A DNA stretch of 64,000 bases, taken from the NCBI GenBank assembly GCA_004293165.1, contig RDYL01000004.1:148393-212392 (forward strand), read 5' to 3'. Positions 1-9,934 of the stretch are shown one piece after another (positions within the stretch are counted from its first letter, which is position 1; every line of letters starts with the position of its first letter). Under the pieces are notes generated by a model that worked only from the letters and a program-made list of their open reading frames with translations, was not told the origin of the DNA and made no database searches. The translations under genes were made by a program, and so were the position numbers. Source of the stretch: Flavobacteriia bacterium. GTDB lineage: Bacteria > Bacteroidota > Bacteroidia > Flavobacteriales > Flavobacteriaceae.

Positions 1-1479
1 GAAATTTGCTTTTGTAGTATCTTGATTTTTAATTACCAAATTCACCCAAGGATCATTGAACTGAATTTTTGTTCCAAAGTTGATGCTATCTTTAACTGCT
101 TTTGCTTCGAATTTTGAAGTTTCGCCTTCTATTATTAGTTCGAATTTGGTATTGTCGAAAACTAAATCATAAGTTCCTCTAATGTCTGTTGGGTTAATTT
201 TATCGATGATATTTCTATTTCCTTGCACCCAGTTTTCTAAGATGTTGCTTTTGTCTTCAAAAATATCACCTGAAACAATAATAAAGTTCGCTAATTTTCC
301 TTTGGAAATTGAACCTACTTTATCAAATTGATTGACCAATTTTGCTGGTGTTTCGGTTAAAGCTAATAGGGCTTTGTCTTTAGGTAAACCATATAATACG
401 GCCTTTCTTAAATTAGATAAAAAGGATTTTGTGTCTTTTAAATCGGAAGAAGTAAGAACAAATGAAACATTGTTCTCTGATAAAATTTTCAAGTTGAAAG
501 GTGCTTGATTCCAAAATTTCATATCGCTCAAGCTTACTTGTTGTGCTAAATAGGGGTCAGAAACGTCATAAGCATCAGGGAAATTCAATGGAATTATGAA
601 GGTAGCTCCTGTTTTTTTAATTTCGTTAATACGTTCAAATTCATTACCTCCACCTTTGATTAGGTATTTTACTCCGAATTCATCGCCTAATTTATCCGCT
701 CTTAAAGCGTTTAATTTATCACCAGCGTTGAAGATTTGAAGTAATGATTTATTAGCATTAAAAGCTTCTAACGATAAATCTCTGTTAGTTGCGTTTCCTT
801 GTGCATACCATTTAGCATCATTAAATACTTGGCGAATTAAAGCCATACTTCCCATCATAGAAGACGGATAGCTTTGTTTGGTGAATTTGCTTCTACTGAA
901 TGTGAAATGTTGCGAAACTTTATCTTTTACAATTCTATCTGCATTGGTTCCAAAATCATTTAAGGTCCAAAGTAAACCTGTTCCGGCAATTACGCCATCA
1001 TTGTGGTGACTTAAAATTGTACCAAAACCAACTTCTCTTAAACTTCCAGCTGCTTTTTCATCATAGTTTAAGTTTTCATAAGCATTGTATTCTGGCTTTA
1101 TATGATCGTTCCAGTAATAGCCTTCGCGGTTGGTGTCATATTGTGGGGTGAAATTGCCATTAGGTCTTGGAGTAGGTTTGCTAATACCAAATTCGCTATA
1201 TAATTCAATGAAAGAAGGATAAATTGTTTTTCCTGTGGCATCTACTATAGTAGTGCCTTTTGGAATGGAAACATTTGTTCCAACTTCAATAATTTTGTTT
1301 TCTTTAATTAACAGTGTTGCTTTTTCAATTTTTTGCGTAGCTGACACATAAATTGTAGCGTTTGTAATAGCGGTAAAGTTCTTGAAACTTTGTTTTACGC
1401 CATCATTTTTAGGAAAATATTCTTGCGAATTCACTGAAAAGGAAAGCAAGAATACTAACAATAATGATAAGTATCTCAT
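1..1479 (-). CDS. Secreted amidohydrolase family protein, partial (C-terminus off the left edge)
   Basis: Translation from the ATG at 1479 stays open to base 1, so 493 residues are visible and the end is missing. Residues 1-19 are a signal peptide (LLLVFLLSFSVNSQ), so the protein should be periplasmic or surface-exposed. The N-terminal beta-sandwich of imidazolonepropionase-like amidohydrolases is clear (KENKIIEVG, IVDATGKTIYPSFIEL). So is the returning C-terminal part (LPKDKALLALTETPAKLV, GSISKGKLANFIIVSGD). Where the family has its first metal-binding His-x-His, this protein reads IELYSEFG, so that site is absent. Function may be non-hydrolytic or use an altered metal site; the substrate is unknown. 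The family call is solid, the activity is not. Confidence 0.85.
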   Translation of the reverse strand, partial: MRYLSLLLVFLLSFSVNSQEYFPKNDGVKQSFKNFTAITNATIYVSATQKIEKATLLIKENKIIEVGTNVSIPKGTTIVDATGKTIYPSFIELYSEFGISKPTPRPNGNFTPQYDTNREGYYWNDHIKPEYNAYENLNYDEKAAGSLREVGFGTILSHHNDGVIAGTGLLWTLNDFGTNADRIVKDKVSQHFTFSRSKFTKQSYPSSMMGSMALIRQVFNDAKWYAQGNATNRDLSLEAFNANKSLLQIFNAGDKLNALRADKLGDEFGVKYLIKGGGNEFERINEIKKTGATFIIPLNFPDAYDVSDPYLAQQVSLSDMKFWNQAPFNLKILSENNVSFVLTSSDLKDTKSFLSNLRKAVLYGLPKDKALLALTETPAKLVNQFDKVGSISKGKLANFIIVSGDIFEDKSNILENWVQGNRNIIDKINPTDIRGTYDLVFDNTKFELIIEGETSKFEAKAVKDSINFGTKIQFNDPWVNLVIKNQDTTKANF

Positions 1480-1576
1480 GATTTTTAGTTTAGTAAAGCA
1501 TAAAGATAAAAATTATCTTCAATTATAATATTCTCTATGGCTTATTTAAGAAATTTTAACTTTTGTTGTAAGTAGG

Positions 1577-3403
1577 TTATTTATTGATATAGAGATATCC
1601 AGTTAGAGGTTCAGGATAATTTGGGTCATTCAAATAAAGTATGTAATAATACGTGCCATCTGGAGCAATTGTGCTACTTACGCCATCTTGAATATAGCCA
1701 TCCCAATCTGGTTTATTATTGTTTCCAGTCCATAAATGTTTTCCCCAACGGTTGTAGATTAATAATTCAAAATTCACAAATACATCTCTTAATCCATCAA
1801 TGAAAAAAGTATCATTCGTGGTGTCATTATTTGGTGAAACGGCATTGTAAACAATAGGAGGGCAGTTTTCGGTGAGTAATAAAAAAGAGGTAATGGAGAA
1901 GCAACTATTGTCTATTCTAATAAATATTTCTTTTGGTGTTGTAATTGCTTCATAATTTGAGCTATTTGTTATAGGATTAATGTTTTGTACGGCATCATTA
2001 TAAGATTCATGAAATGAAACAATATCAGAAAGATTGGTTTTAACTAATTCTGAGTAATTTGAAAAGTCAAATAATCCTCTTGTTAATCCTAGATTACAAC
2101 TAGTTAAATTTTCTAAGGGATTAAAAGTGGGTGCTACAGTTAGCTCAATTTCTATTTGGAAAGAGTTATTGGTTTCAATTAATTCGGGTCTAATTCCGCT
2201 TCCATTTCCAGTATCGTCAACCACAGCGGTTAATGTAAATGTTAAAGGAATTGTAGTAGGAATGGTTAATGTTATAGTTCCGTTTTCGCTTCCACCTATT
2301 GGAATTATACTTTGAGTATAAGTTGTAGTAATAGCTTGTGTTCCAATATAAAATGTTATTGGTGTATTTGCTTGTAATATTTCTGTACTGTTTAAGTTTG
2401 AAACGGTAAAATCAATTGTAACTTCTCTAGAATTACAAGTGGATGTTGGGTTTTCTAAAACTATGGTTGCATCGGGTAGTTGACTATTAAGTTTGGTAAC
2501 AACAGTATTTAACATTACATAATCTTGCCCAGATTGAAGTGAAACTGTTGCAGAAGTTGTTCCAGGGACAATATAATTTTCAATAGAATAAACATCTAAA
2601 TCCATATTGTATAGATTTGTAGCGTTTGTTTCGGTGTTGGTTCCGTTAAATGCGTTATTACTCGGATTTATGGGGTTACTTAATATGTTTGTAGTTCCAT
2701 TGGCAGAAAAACTTAATCGTTCACTTACTTGAATAAAGCGATCACCTTCCCATGCAATAAATCCAATTTTTGCCCCAGTATTACTAATTAGATAAAGATT
2801 GTTTAATTGAATTGTCATGGTATCAATTAGTGGGGGAATTGCATTAGGATTTGGCGAAAGTGCCTCTAAACCTTGATAAATATTGATTTGATTCAACGTT
2901 AGGCTTGGGTTTTCATAAACCACTAAAATTGCCCAACCTGCAAATTGAGTAGCATTTGAAGCATAGGTTGAAACCAAACTATTGATGTCAAAATCTGATA
3001 GAGTATACGTACCATTTCCCGTGGATTGTACAAAAGTTGTAATATCTTTAAACGCACTAAAGTATGTGAAGTTACTAAAAGTTCCATTTACAGTACTTAA
3101 TTGATCAGGCGAAATATCTATGCCGTTTAGTTTTATTTGTGTGTCTCCAGCACCACTTCCGGCCCAATACAAATATGCTCTTTCAATTCTATCATTTGAT
3201 GATAAAGTAAGATTAGCAGAAGATTGAGTATATAAAAAGGTAGGAGAGAAATTAGTATTTTCAGACGGGTTTAATGTGTTTCCAATAAAAGTAAAATCAT
3301 ATCTTCCATTTATTTGCGTAAACAGAGATATATCCTGCGCTTTTATTAAAGTTGGGAAAAGAATTTCTAACAAAAAAATGAAGTAAAGTAATTTTTTCAA
3401 CAT
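1577..3403 (-). CDS. T9SS type B sorting domain-containing secreted protein
   Basis: 608 residues. Residues 1-22 are a signal peptide ending in KAQ. The N-terminal half (about 25-300) contains RAYLYWAGSG and QFAGWAILVVYENP, resembling the DUF3344-type beta domain of large surface proteins. A CARDB-like segment follows at about 310-425 (DATIVLENPTSTCNSREV). The last 90 residues are a gliding-motility-associated C-terminal domain: AVSPNNDTTNDTFFIDG, FELLIYNRWGKHLWTG, WDGY, then PDGTYYYILYLND and a Gly-Tyr-Leu-Tyr end. This domain directs export through the type IX system. The gene is transcribed alone with no partner close by. The ligand is unknown; adhesin or surface scaffold is likely. Confidence 0.9.
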   Translation of the reverse strand: MLKKLLYFIFLLEILFPTLIKAQDISLFTQINGRYDFTFIGNTLNPSENTNFSPTFLYTQSSANLTLSSNDRIERAYLYWAGSGAGDTQIKLNGIDISPDQLSTVNGTFSNFTYFSAFKDITTFVQSTGNGTYTLSDFDINSLVSTYASNATQFAGWAILVVYENPSLTLNQINIYQGLEALSPNPNAIPPLIDTMTIQLNNLYLISNTGAKIGFIAWEGDRFIQVSERLSFSANGTTNILSNPINPSNNAFNGTNTETNATNLYNMDLDVYSIENYIVPGTTSATVSLQSGQDYVMLNTVVTKLNSQLPDATIVLENPTSTCNSREVTIDFTVSNLNSTEILQANTPITFYIGTQAITTTYTQSIIPIGGSENGTITLTIPTTIPLTFTLTAVVDDTGNGSGIRPELIETNNSFQIEIELTVAPTFNPLENLTSCNLGLTRGLFDFSNYSELVKTNLSDIVSFHESYNDAVQNINPITNSSNYEAITTPKEIFIRIDNSCFSITSFLLLTENCPPIVYNAVSPNNDTTNDTFFIDGLRDVFVNFELLIYNRWGKHLWTGNNNKPDWDGYIQDGVSSTIAPDGTYYYILYLNDPNYPEPLTGYLYINK

Positions 3404-3512
3404 ATTGATTTTGTGAAAATTTGGTTCTAATTTACTATAATTTTTTTTAAAATCGCATTTTTAAAATCGTAACACCAAAAAAATTAGTAATTTTCCGCTT
3501 TAAAAACAAATT

Positions 3513-4493
3513 TTGAAAAAATATTGCATCCAAAAATATTGTTCAGATAATTATCATTTGTGGAATGAATTTGTAGCTCATGCAAAAAATGCTACCTTTT
3601 TGTTTCATAGAGATTTTATGGAATATCATAGCGATAGATTTCAAGATTTTTCGCTTCTAATTTTCGATGAAAAGAATACACTTAAAGCTATTTTACCTGC
3701 TAATAGAGTAGAAGATGTTTTGCATTCACATCAAGGATTGACTTACGGAGGATTGATTTTAAATCAAAACTCAAAAATGCAAGATGTAGTTGAAATGATG
3801 TATTCTTTATTGAAGTTTTTGAATGAAAATGCAATTTTATCTTTTAATTTAAAGCAATTACCAAATATTTATCACGAATCACCTTCTGATGAAATGGAAT
3901 ATTTGAGTTTTATATTAAACGCCAAATTATGTAGAAGAGATAGTTTGTCTGTTATTAATTTAGAAACTGATTTCGAATTTACAAGTAGTAGAGCAGAAGG
4001 AATAAAAAGAGGAACTGACTTAAAATTAGAATGGAAGGAAGAGCAAGATTTTACTTCTTTTTGGAATAAAATATTGATTCCTAATTTAGATCAAAAATTC
4101 AAGACAAAACCTGTTCATTCATTAAAAGAAATAACATTTTTAAAATCTAAATTTCCAAATAATATCAGACAATTTAATGTTTATAATCAAGGAAAAATTA
4201 TTGCAGGAACTACCGTTTTTGAAAGTGATTTTGTGGCACATTCACAATATATTTCGGCAGATGATTCAAAAAACACCACAGGTAGTTTAGATTTTTTACA
4301 CAACAGATTAATAACTTATACGTTTCGTAATAAAAAGTATTTTGATTTTGGAATTTCCAATGAGAATCAAGGACAAAATATCAATCAAGGATTGTTGTTT
4401 TGGAAAGAAGGTTTTGGAGCAAGAACAATAGTTCAAAATTTCTATGAAATTGAAACTAAAAATTATCCACTTTTAGAAAACGTTTTAATATGA
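3513..4493 (+). CDS. FemAB/GNAT-like acyltransferase of the polysaccharide cluster
   Basis: 326 residues. The reading frame opens with TTG at 3513; no ATG lies near the N-terminus, and the next residues ([19 protein letters not shown]) match the usual start of FemAB-like proteins. Two GNAT-like halves are visible: [21 protein letters not shown] early, and later [20 protein letters not shown] and [26 protein letters not shown]. It overlaps the aminotransferase by 4 bases (ATGA), so the two are translationally coupled. From context it probably N-acylates the 3-amino sugar made by the next gene, in place of the hexapeptide-repeat FdtC/QdtC enzyme. That role is inference; the fold assignment is moderate. 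Confidence 0.7.
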   Translation: MKKYCIQKYCSDNYHLWNEFVAHAKNATFLFHRDFMEYHSDRFQDFSLLIFDEKNTLKAILPANRVEDVLHSHQGLTYGGLILNQNSKMQDVVEMMYSLLKFLNENAILSFNLKQLPNIYHESPSDEMEYLSFILNAKLCRRDSLSVINLETDFEFTSSRAEGIKRGTDLKLEWKEEQDFTSFWNKILIPNLDQKFKTKPVHSLKEITFLKSKFPNNIRQFNVYNQGKIIAGTTVFESDFVAHSQYISADDSKNTTGSLDFLHNRLITYTFRNKKYFDFGISNENQGQNINQGLLFWKEGFGARTIVQNFYEIETKNYPLLENVLI

Positions 4494-5593
4494 TACATTT
4501 CCTTAGTTTAAAAAAAATAAACCAATCTTTTGAAATTGCTTTTCAAGACAAAATGAAGCAGTTTTTAGAAGGTGGCTTGTACATTTTAGGAAATGAAGTA
4601 AAACAGTTCGAAGCTAATTTTGCAACTTATTGTGGAACCAAGCACTGCATAGGTGTAGGGAATGGTTTAGATGCTTTAGTGCTGATTTTTAAAGCGTACA
4701 TTCATTTAGGAAAACTGCAAAAAGGCGATGAAGTTATTGTACCAGCAAATACTTATATTGCAAGTATTATAGCTGTTTTACAAGCTGATTTAGTTCCTGT
4801 TTTGGTTGAGCCAAAATTAGATTCATATACTATTAATCCTGATGAAATTGAAGATAAAATAACTTCTAAAACTAAAGCTATTTTACCAGTTCATCTTTAC
4901 GGGCAATTATGCGAAATGAAAGCTATTAATGAAATTGCTAAAAAGCATAATTTATTGGTTATTGAAGACGCAGCTCAAGCTCATGGTGCAGAATGGAATG
5001 GAATTAAAGCTGGAAATTTTGGAGATGCAGCTGGATTTAGTTTTTATCCAGGTAAAAATTTAGGTGCTTTAGGCGATGCGGGTGCCATTACAACAAACGA
5101 TGATGAATTAGCTGAAGTTTTATTTTCTTTAAGAAATTATGGTTCTAAAGTAAAATATGAAAATGAAATTTTAGGAGTAAATTCAAGATTAGATGAATTG
5201 CAAGCGGCTTTCTTAAATATAAAATTAAAACAGCTGGATTCGGAAAATGATTTTAGAAGAAACTTAGCAAAACAGTATCTTTCAGAAATTAAAAATGATA
5301 AGTTGATCTTGCCAGCCTACGATTTTTCAAAAAATCATGTATTTCATTTATTTGTCATTCGAACTTCTAATCGATTAGCATTACAGTATTTTTTAAAAGA
5401 TAACGGAATTGAGACGATGATTCATTATCCAATTCCACCACACAAACAAAAAGCTTTATCAGATTGGAATAATTTATCGTTTCCAATTACTGAGAAAATT
5501 CATGAAGAAGTTTTGAGTATTCCGCTAAATTCGAGTGTAAGTAAAACTGAAGTTGATTATATAATTTCTAAACTCAATTCATATAATGAATAA
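4490..5593 (+). CDS. fdtB: DegT/DnrJ/EryC1 family sugar-nucleotide aminotransferase (FdtB/QdtB type)
   Basis: 367 residues, normal for the family. It transfers an amino group to a keto sugar nucleotide using PLP. Visible motifs: VGNGLDAL near 56-63, PANTYIASI at 85-93, [11 protein letters not shown] at 157-167 (Asp160 contacts the PLP ring), and [12 protein letters not shown] with Lys189 as the Schiff-base lysine. The C-terminal [11 protein letters not shown] and [13 protein letters not shown] are also typical. Together with the ketoisomerase gene at 9934 it would make dTDP-3-amino-3,6-dideoxy-galactose or -glucose (Fuc3N or Qui3N). Which epimer cannot be told by eye. It overlaps the genes on both sides (4 bases and 8 bases), so it belongs to one operon. 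Confidence 0.88.
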   Translation: MIHFLSLKKINQSFEIAFQDKMKQFLEGGLYILGNEVKQFEANFATYCGTKHCIGVGNGLDALVLIFKAYIHLGKLQKGDEVIVPANTYIASIIAVLQADLVPVLVEPKLDSYTINPDEIEDKITSKTKAILPVHLYGQLCEMKAINEIAKKHNLLVIEDAAQAHGAEWNGIKAGNFGDAAGFSFYPGKNLGALGDAGAITTNDDELAEVLFSLRNYGSKVKYENEILGVNSRLDELQAAFLNIKLKQLDSENDFRRNLAKQYLSEIKNDKLILPAYDFSKNHVFHLFVIRTSNRLALQYFLKDNGIETMIHYPIPPHKQKALSDWNNLSFPITEKIHEEVLSIPLNSSVSKTEVDYIISKLNSYNE

Positions 5594-6875
5594 ATTAATT
5601 GATAAACTTTATTCAAAAGAATTATATAAAATTTTTTCAGTAAGTGGTGTTAGAATTTTAATTCAATTAATTGTTGGGTTTTTATCTACTAAAGCCATAG
5701 CTTTTTTTGTTGGAATTGCAGGAATGGGCGTAATTGGTTTAGTAAAAACATTTACCTCTTTTTTTAACAATTTTCTTTTATTAGGAACCCAAAATGGAAT
5801 CGTTACAAGTTTAGCTTCTAAAAGAAAAATAAAGAATGAAGAAATATTTATAGTTAGTTTGTTTTGGCTATTTTTATTTTTGTCTACTTTTATTTCAATT
5901 ATTTTTTTTATTTTTTTTGAGGAAATAAATAAATATTTTTTTGTAAACCAAATTCAAAGTGATTGGATCCTTTTTTTATTTGTTATTAGTATTCCATTTC
6001 AAGCTATATCACTTCTATTTAATGCTGTTTTAAACGGAAAAAGTGAATATAAAAATGTTGCTTCTATCGGAATGATTACAAATGTACTCACATTAATTGT
6101 TTCTGTTTTTTTAATGCTTATATACAACCTTCAAGGAGCAATTATTGGTTTATTATTTACTTCAATAATAATGTTTGTAATTTCTTCCTATTTTTTTTTA
6201 AAAATATATTCTGTTACAATTTTCTTTCAACCTTTTCAGTTTGTAAAACAAGAAATTCAACCTTTATTAAACTATAGCTTAATGTCTTTAGTTTCAATTA
6301 TTATGTCTTTTGCTTTTTCTTATTATATGCGAATAACAATAATTGATAAATTTTCATTAGAATATGCAGGATATTATGAAGCAGTACTAAGAATTTCAGG
6401 GTTCTATATGATTTTTATAAATACTTTTGTGTCTTTTTATTATTTACCAGAATTAGCAAAATGCAGTTCGAAAGTAGAAGTTATGTTGTTAACTAATGAG
6501 TATTATAAAAAAATTTTTCCTCTTTTTGTAATTGGTTTAGTTATTCTTTTACTAGGTGTAGATTTTTTTGTACCATTCTTTTTTAATAAAAGTTTTTTGG
6601 TAATTACGCCATTTGTCAAGTATCAAGTTGTTTTAGACATAATTAAATCTATATGTTTAATTTTAGGTATTCGTTTTTTTGCTTTTGGAAAAACAAAAGG
6701 ATTTTTATTAACTGAAATTTTTTCATTCACCATAAATTTTATTCTTTTTGTAATAGCAATGCATTTTTTTGATTTTCGTGGCGTATGGTATAGTCAAATA
6801 GCCAGTAGTTTACTTTATTTTATTATATTGGTTGTTTTTTTTAAGATGTATTTCAAAAAAAATAAGTTATTTTAG
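5586..6875 (+). CDS. wzx: O-antigen/polysaccharide flippase (Wzx-like)
   Basis: 429 residues, almost entirely hydrophobic, with about 12 predicted membrane segments and short polar loops. This is the size and texture of PST/MVF-family lipid-linked oligosaccharide flippases. The N-terminal stretch around [20 protein letters not shown] and the segment [14 protein letters not shown] are typical. It overlaps the aminotransferase by 8 bases (ATG inside AATGAATAA) and is followed 2 bases later by a glycosyltransferase. The coding strand is unusually T-rich, as expected for such a membrane protein in an AT-rich genome. It would move the undecaprenyl-linked repeat unit across the inner membrane. No Wzy polymerase was recognised in the window. 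Confidence 0.85.
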   Translation: MNKLIDKLYSKELYKIFSVSGVRILIQLIVGFLSTKAIAFFVGIAGMGVIGLVKTFTSFFNNFLLLGTQNGIVTSLASKRKIKNEEIFIVSLFWLFLFLSTFISIIFFIFFEEINKYFFVNQIQSDWILFLFVISIPFQAISLLFNAVLNGKSEYKNVASIGMITNVLTLIVSVFLMLIYNLQGAIIGLLFTSIIMFVISSYFFLKIYSVTIFFQPFQFVKQEIQPLLNYSLMSLVSIIMSFAFSYYMRITIIDKFSLEYAGYYEAVLRISGFYMIFINTFVSFYYLPELAKCSSKVEVMLLTNEYYKKIFPLFVIGLVILLLGVDFFVPFFFNKSFLVITPFVKYQVVLDIIKSICLILGIRFFAFGKTKGFLLTEIFSFTINFILFVIAMHFFDFRGVWYSQIASSLLYFIILVVFFKMYFKKNKLF

Positions 6876-6877
6876 TT

Positions 6878-7900
6878 ATGATAGATAATTATTTAGTATC
6901 CATTTTTATACCTGTTTATAACGGAGAGAAATACTTAAATGAAACCATACAGTCTGTATTACATCAAACGTATTCTAATATTGAATTACTTTTAGTAGAT
7001 GATTCTTCCTTAGATAATAGTTATCAAATTTTAAAAGATTTTGCTTTAAAGGATAATAGAATAAAGGTTTTTAAGAAAGAAAATGGTCAAACAGTTGCGA
7101 AATCATTTAATTTCATTTTACCACATTTAAATGGAGAGTATTTTTATTACTCTTCTCAAGACGATCTTTTTTCTATTGATTTAATTGAAAATATGGTAAA
7201 GAGGCAGAATGAGACTTTTGCAGATACTGTTTTGCCAGATTTAGAATATTATTTCGAAAATAAAAAAGTGAATAAAAAGATTATAGGTTTAAATTTGGAT
7301 AGAAGTGTAATTTTATCAGGAGAGCAAGCGTTAATAGAATCTTTAAATTGGAATATTCATGGTTTTGCTTTATTTAAAAGGAGCTTAATGAATAATGAAT
7401 TTTTTCCTGAAGATGCTTTTGATTCAGACGAGTTTATGACTAGAAAATTGTTTTTAAAAAGTAATAAAGTTGTTTTTTCTTCAGGGACTTTTTTTTACAG
7501 ACAAGATAATTTAAAAGCAATTACAAAAATATTTTCTGAGAAAAATTTTTATGTTATAAATACTTTAGAAAAGTTGTATCATTTATTAAAAGAAAATAAA
7601 ATAGATAAAAAGTATATATATGAAACGCAATTTAATTTTTTGCGTGTTTATATGAAATTAGCTAGTATATATAGTTTTTATAATTTTAAAACAGAAACAG
7701 ATAAAACAGAAATAAAATTATTATTGTCATCGTTCAAAAAGACGAATTTTAACACAAATTTTTATTCAGAGAATATTTATTACGCCGTAAAAAATGCAAA
7801 AGTAAAATTTATATTATTTTTAATGATATTTAGAATACCGTTGCTTTTTAATATTGTTTTAAATTTATATTCAAAGAAGTATAAAAAGCAATTTCAATAA
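6878..7900 (+). CDS. Family 2 glycosyltransferase
   Basis: 340 residues. The GT2 nucleotide-binding half is clear: VSIFIPVYNGEKYLNETIQS at the N-terminus, then IELLLVDDSSLDNS, ENGQTVAKSFN and the DxD-like YYSSQDDLFSIDL that would hold the metal and sugar nucleotide. The C-terminal third is basic and hydrophobic, which suggests peripheral membrane association (KFILFLMIFRIPLLFNIVL). It is the last gene of the plus-strand run from 3513, with a 2-base gap to the flippase, and meets a minus-strand glycosyltransferase tail to tail 3 bases later. The sugar and linkage are unknown. Confidence 0.88.
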   Translation: MIDNYLVSIFIPVYNGEKYLNETIQSVLHQTYSNIELLLVDDSSLDNSYQILKDFALKDNRIKVFKKENGQTVAKSFNFILPHLNGEYFYYSSQDDLFSIDLIENMVKRQNETFADTVLPDLEYYFENKKVNKKIIGLNLDRSVILSGEQALIESLNWNIHGFALFKRSLMNNEFFPEDAFDSDEFMTRKLFLKSNKVVFSSGTFFYRQDNLKAITKIFSEKNFYVINTLEKLYHLLKENKIDKKYIYETQFNFLRVYMKLASIYSFYNFKTETDKTEIKLLLSSFKKTNFNTNFYSENIYYAVKNAKVKFILFLMIFRIPLLFNIVLNLYSKKYKKQFQ

Positions 7901-7903
7901 ATT

Positions 7904-8779
7904 TTAAAGACTTTTAAACTTAACTTTTATTCCAAATAAAAAAAGTTTGAAAAGTAAGATAAAGTTTCTAGCTTTAAAAAATTTATACATTTCAAATCGT
8001 ATTCTTCCAAGTAATAGTTGATGTTCTTTTTTTGATTTATTTAAGTGATAAGCATTATTTAAAATTTTCAAAGTTGATAGATTCAGTTGCTTTGTTTTTG
8101 AGTTGTTTTTAAATAAAAAATGAGCACTTAATGAGTTTGGCGTTTCTCTTTTACATGCCAATACTTTATCAATATATTCAAAATCAAATACTCTTGCGGC
8201 TCTAACCCATAAATCTAAATCCTCATAGGCTAAATTTTCATCATAATAATTTAATTTTTCAAAAACTGATTTTTTAATCATTGATGAAACCGAACAAATT
8301 TTAGTTGTTCTTCCGATAACCATTTTGTATATGTCGCCACTTTCTGGATGGTCTTCTTCTGTGTAATAATTCCTTATAGAATTTCCGTTTTCATCGATTT
8401 CAATTAAATTTCCATACACAATTCCAAGGTTTTTGTACTTTGAATTTTGAAATTTTTTTATTTGGTTTTCAATGCAGTTAGGTAGTAAAATATCATCTGC
8501 AGCTAAATCGATAAAATAATCACCTTTAGCATGTTTTACTGCGTGATTAAAAGTTTTAGTATTTCCTAAATTAACTACATTTGGTATAAATAAAATGTTT
8601 GGGTATTTTTTCAGCCAATTATCAATTACTTTTTTTGAATTATCCGAGCTACAATCATCTGCTATAATAAGTTCAATGTTAGCATAGGTTTGGTTCATAA
8701 CCGAATCTAAAGCTTCTTCAACAAAAGAAGCATGATTATAAGAAAGACAAATGACACTAACTAACGGAAAATTTTGCAT
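7904..8779 (-). CDS. Family 2 glycosyltransferase
   Basis: 291 residues. The GT2 fold is seen in VSVICLSYNHASFVEEALDS, IELIIADDCSSDNS, NLGNTKTFNHAVKHAKGDY and the DxD-like IDLAADDILLP. A family-typical YEDLDLWVRA motif lies near residue 190. It is a single minus-strand gene between two plus-strand genes: 3 bases from the convergent end of the upstream GT2 and 48 bases from the divergently transcribed GT4 at 8828. This orientation suggests its own promoter in the 8780-8827 gap. It probably adds a residue of the same polysaccharide; acceptor unknown. Confidence 0.87.
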   Translation of the reverse strand: MQNFPLVSVICLSYNHASFVEEALDSVMNQTYANIELIIADDCSSDNSKKVIDNWLKKYPNILFIPNVVNLGNTKTFNHAVKHAKGDYFIDLAADDILLPNCIENQIKKFQNSKYKNLGIVYGNLIEIDENGNSIRNYYTEEDHPESGDIYKMVIGRTTKICSVSSMIKKSVFEKLNYYDENLAYEDLDLWVRAARVFDFEYIDKVLACKRETPNSLSAHFLFKNNSKTKQLNLSTLKILNNAYHLNKSKKEHQLLLGRIRFEMYKFFKARNFILLFKLFLFGIKVKFKSL

Positions 8780-8805
8780 ATTTTAAACAGAAGAGTTTTA
8801 TATTT
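8772..8805 (+). promoter_or_regulatory. Candidate promoter for the GT4 gene at 8828
   Basis: TTTG at 8772-8775 and TATATTTG at 8798-8805 match the two Bacteroidetes sigma boxes (TTTG and TAnnTTTG). The spacer is 22 bases, slightly longer than the usual 18-20, so the call is moderate. The upstream box lies inside the first codons of the divergent glycosyltransferase. Confidence 0.4.
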
Positions 8806-8827
8806 GTTACGAAAGTAAATAATAACT

Positions 8828-9934
8828 ATGATTGAGCAAAGTAAAAAATATAAAATTGCTATTGTTGCCTATAACTTAGATTCTGGGGGATTGGCAAAAG
8901 TGATTGAGAATGTTTTTCTTTTATTCAAAGTAATTAGTTTTTTTAATGTTGAATTATTATTATTAGATGACATTAAAAGGTCTAATCTGGATGGAAAAGT
9001 AGTCTATTTTGGAGATTTAGCAAACATAAAATCCTCCTTTTATAATAAAATTAATAAGTATATTCAATTTGATAAATATATTAAAAAGCAGAATTTTGAT
9101 TTTATTATTGATTTGCGCTACAGGATAAATCCTTTAACTGAGTTAATTATTGTAAAATTAATTTATCCAAAAACGAAATTAATTTATAATGTTCACAGTT
9201 CTAAACTAGAAACATATTTACCTAATAACACTTTTTTGACTAATTATTTATATGGTAAAGCGTATAAAACTGTATGTGGTGCAAAGGAAAATGAAAAGTT
9301 AGTTATCCAAAAGCACCATTTCAAAAACACCATAACTATTTATAATCCAATTGATTTTGAAGATATTAAAGTTAAGAAGGAGGAATCTATTGATTTTAAT
9401 TTTGAATATATTTTAGCAGTTGGACGATTTGTTGAATTAAAGCAATTTTATGAACTAATAATAAGTTATGCAAACTCTATTTTACCTCAAAATCAGGTAA
9501 AGTTAGTACTTGTTGGTGAAGGAGAAGAACTCTTAAGATGTAAAGAATTAGTTTTGTCTTTAAATTTAAATGAAAATGTTGTATTTGTGGGGTTTTCTAA
9601 TAATCCATATAAATATATGCAAAACGCTAAATTTTTAGTATTATGTAGTAAGTGTGAAGGATTTGGACTTGTTTTGGCAGAAGCTTTAGCCTGTAAAACT
9701 CCAGTAATTAGTTTTGATTTAGTTTCAGGTCCAAATGAAATAATAGAGCATAGAAAAAATGGCTTGTTAGTGGAAAATCAAAATTTTGAAAAACTTACAG
9801 AAGCAATAAATATATTGTTTTTGGATAAAGAACTATATACAACTTGTAAAATTAATGCGTTAGAAAGTGTACAAAAGTTTTCTTTTGAAGAAATTAAGAA
9901 ACAATGGTTAAATTTACTGCAAATAAAAGAATAA
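8828..9934 (+). CDS. Family 4 glycosyltransferase
   Basis: 368 residues in a two-domain GT-B layout. The N-terminal Rossmann-like start is IAIVAYNLDSGGLAKVIENV. The donor-binding C-terminal half has YILAVGRFVELKQFYELI, VKLVLVGEGEELLRC, NVVFVGFSNNPYKYMQNAKF, and the EX7E-type motif SKCEGFGLVLAEALACKTPV. These are hallmarks of retaining GT4 enzymes. Its stop shares a base with the ATG of the ketoisomerase gene (TAATG), so the two are translationally coupled. It likely builds the polysaccharide repeat unit; sugar specificity is unknown. Confidence 0.88.
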   Translation: MIEQSKKYKIAIVAYNLDSGGLAKVIENVFLLFKVISFFNVELLLLDDIKRSNLDGKVVYFGDLANIKSSFYNKINKYIQFDKYIKKQNFDFIIDLRYRINPLTELIIVKLIYPKTKLIYNVHSSKLETYLPNNTFLTNYLYGKAYKTVCGAKENEKLVIQKHHFKNTITIYNPIDFEDIKVKKEESIDFNFEYILAVGRFVELKQFYELIISYANSILPQNQVKLVLVGEGEELLRCKELVLSLNLNENVVFVGFSNNPYKYMQNAKFLVLCSKCEGFGLVLAEALACKTPVISFDLVSGPNEIIEHRKNGLLVENQNFEKLTEAINILFLDKELYTTCKINALESVQKFSFEEIKKQWLNLLQIKE

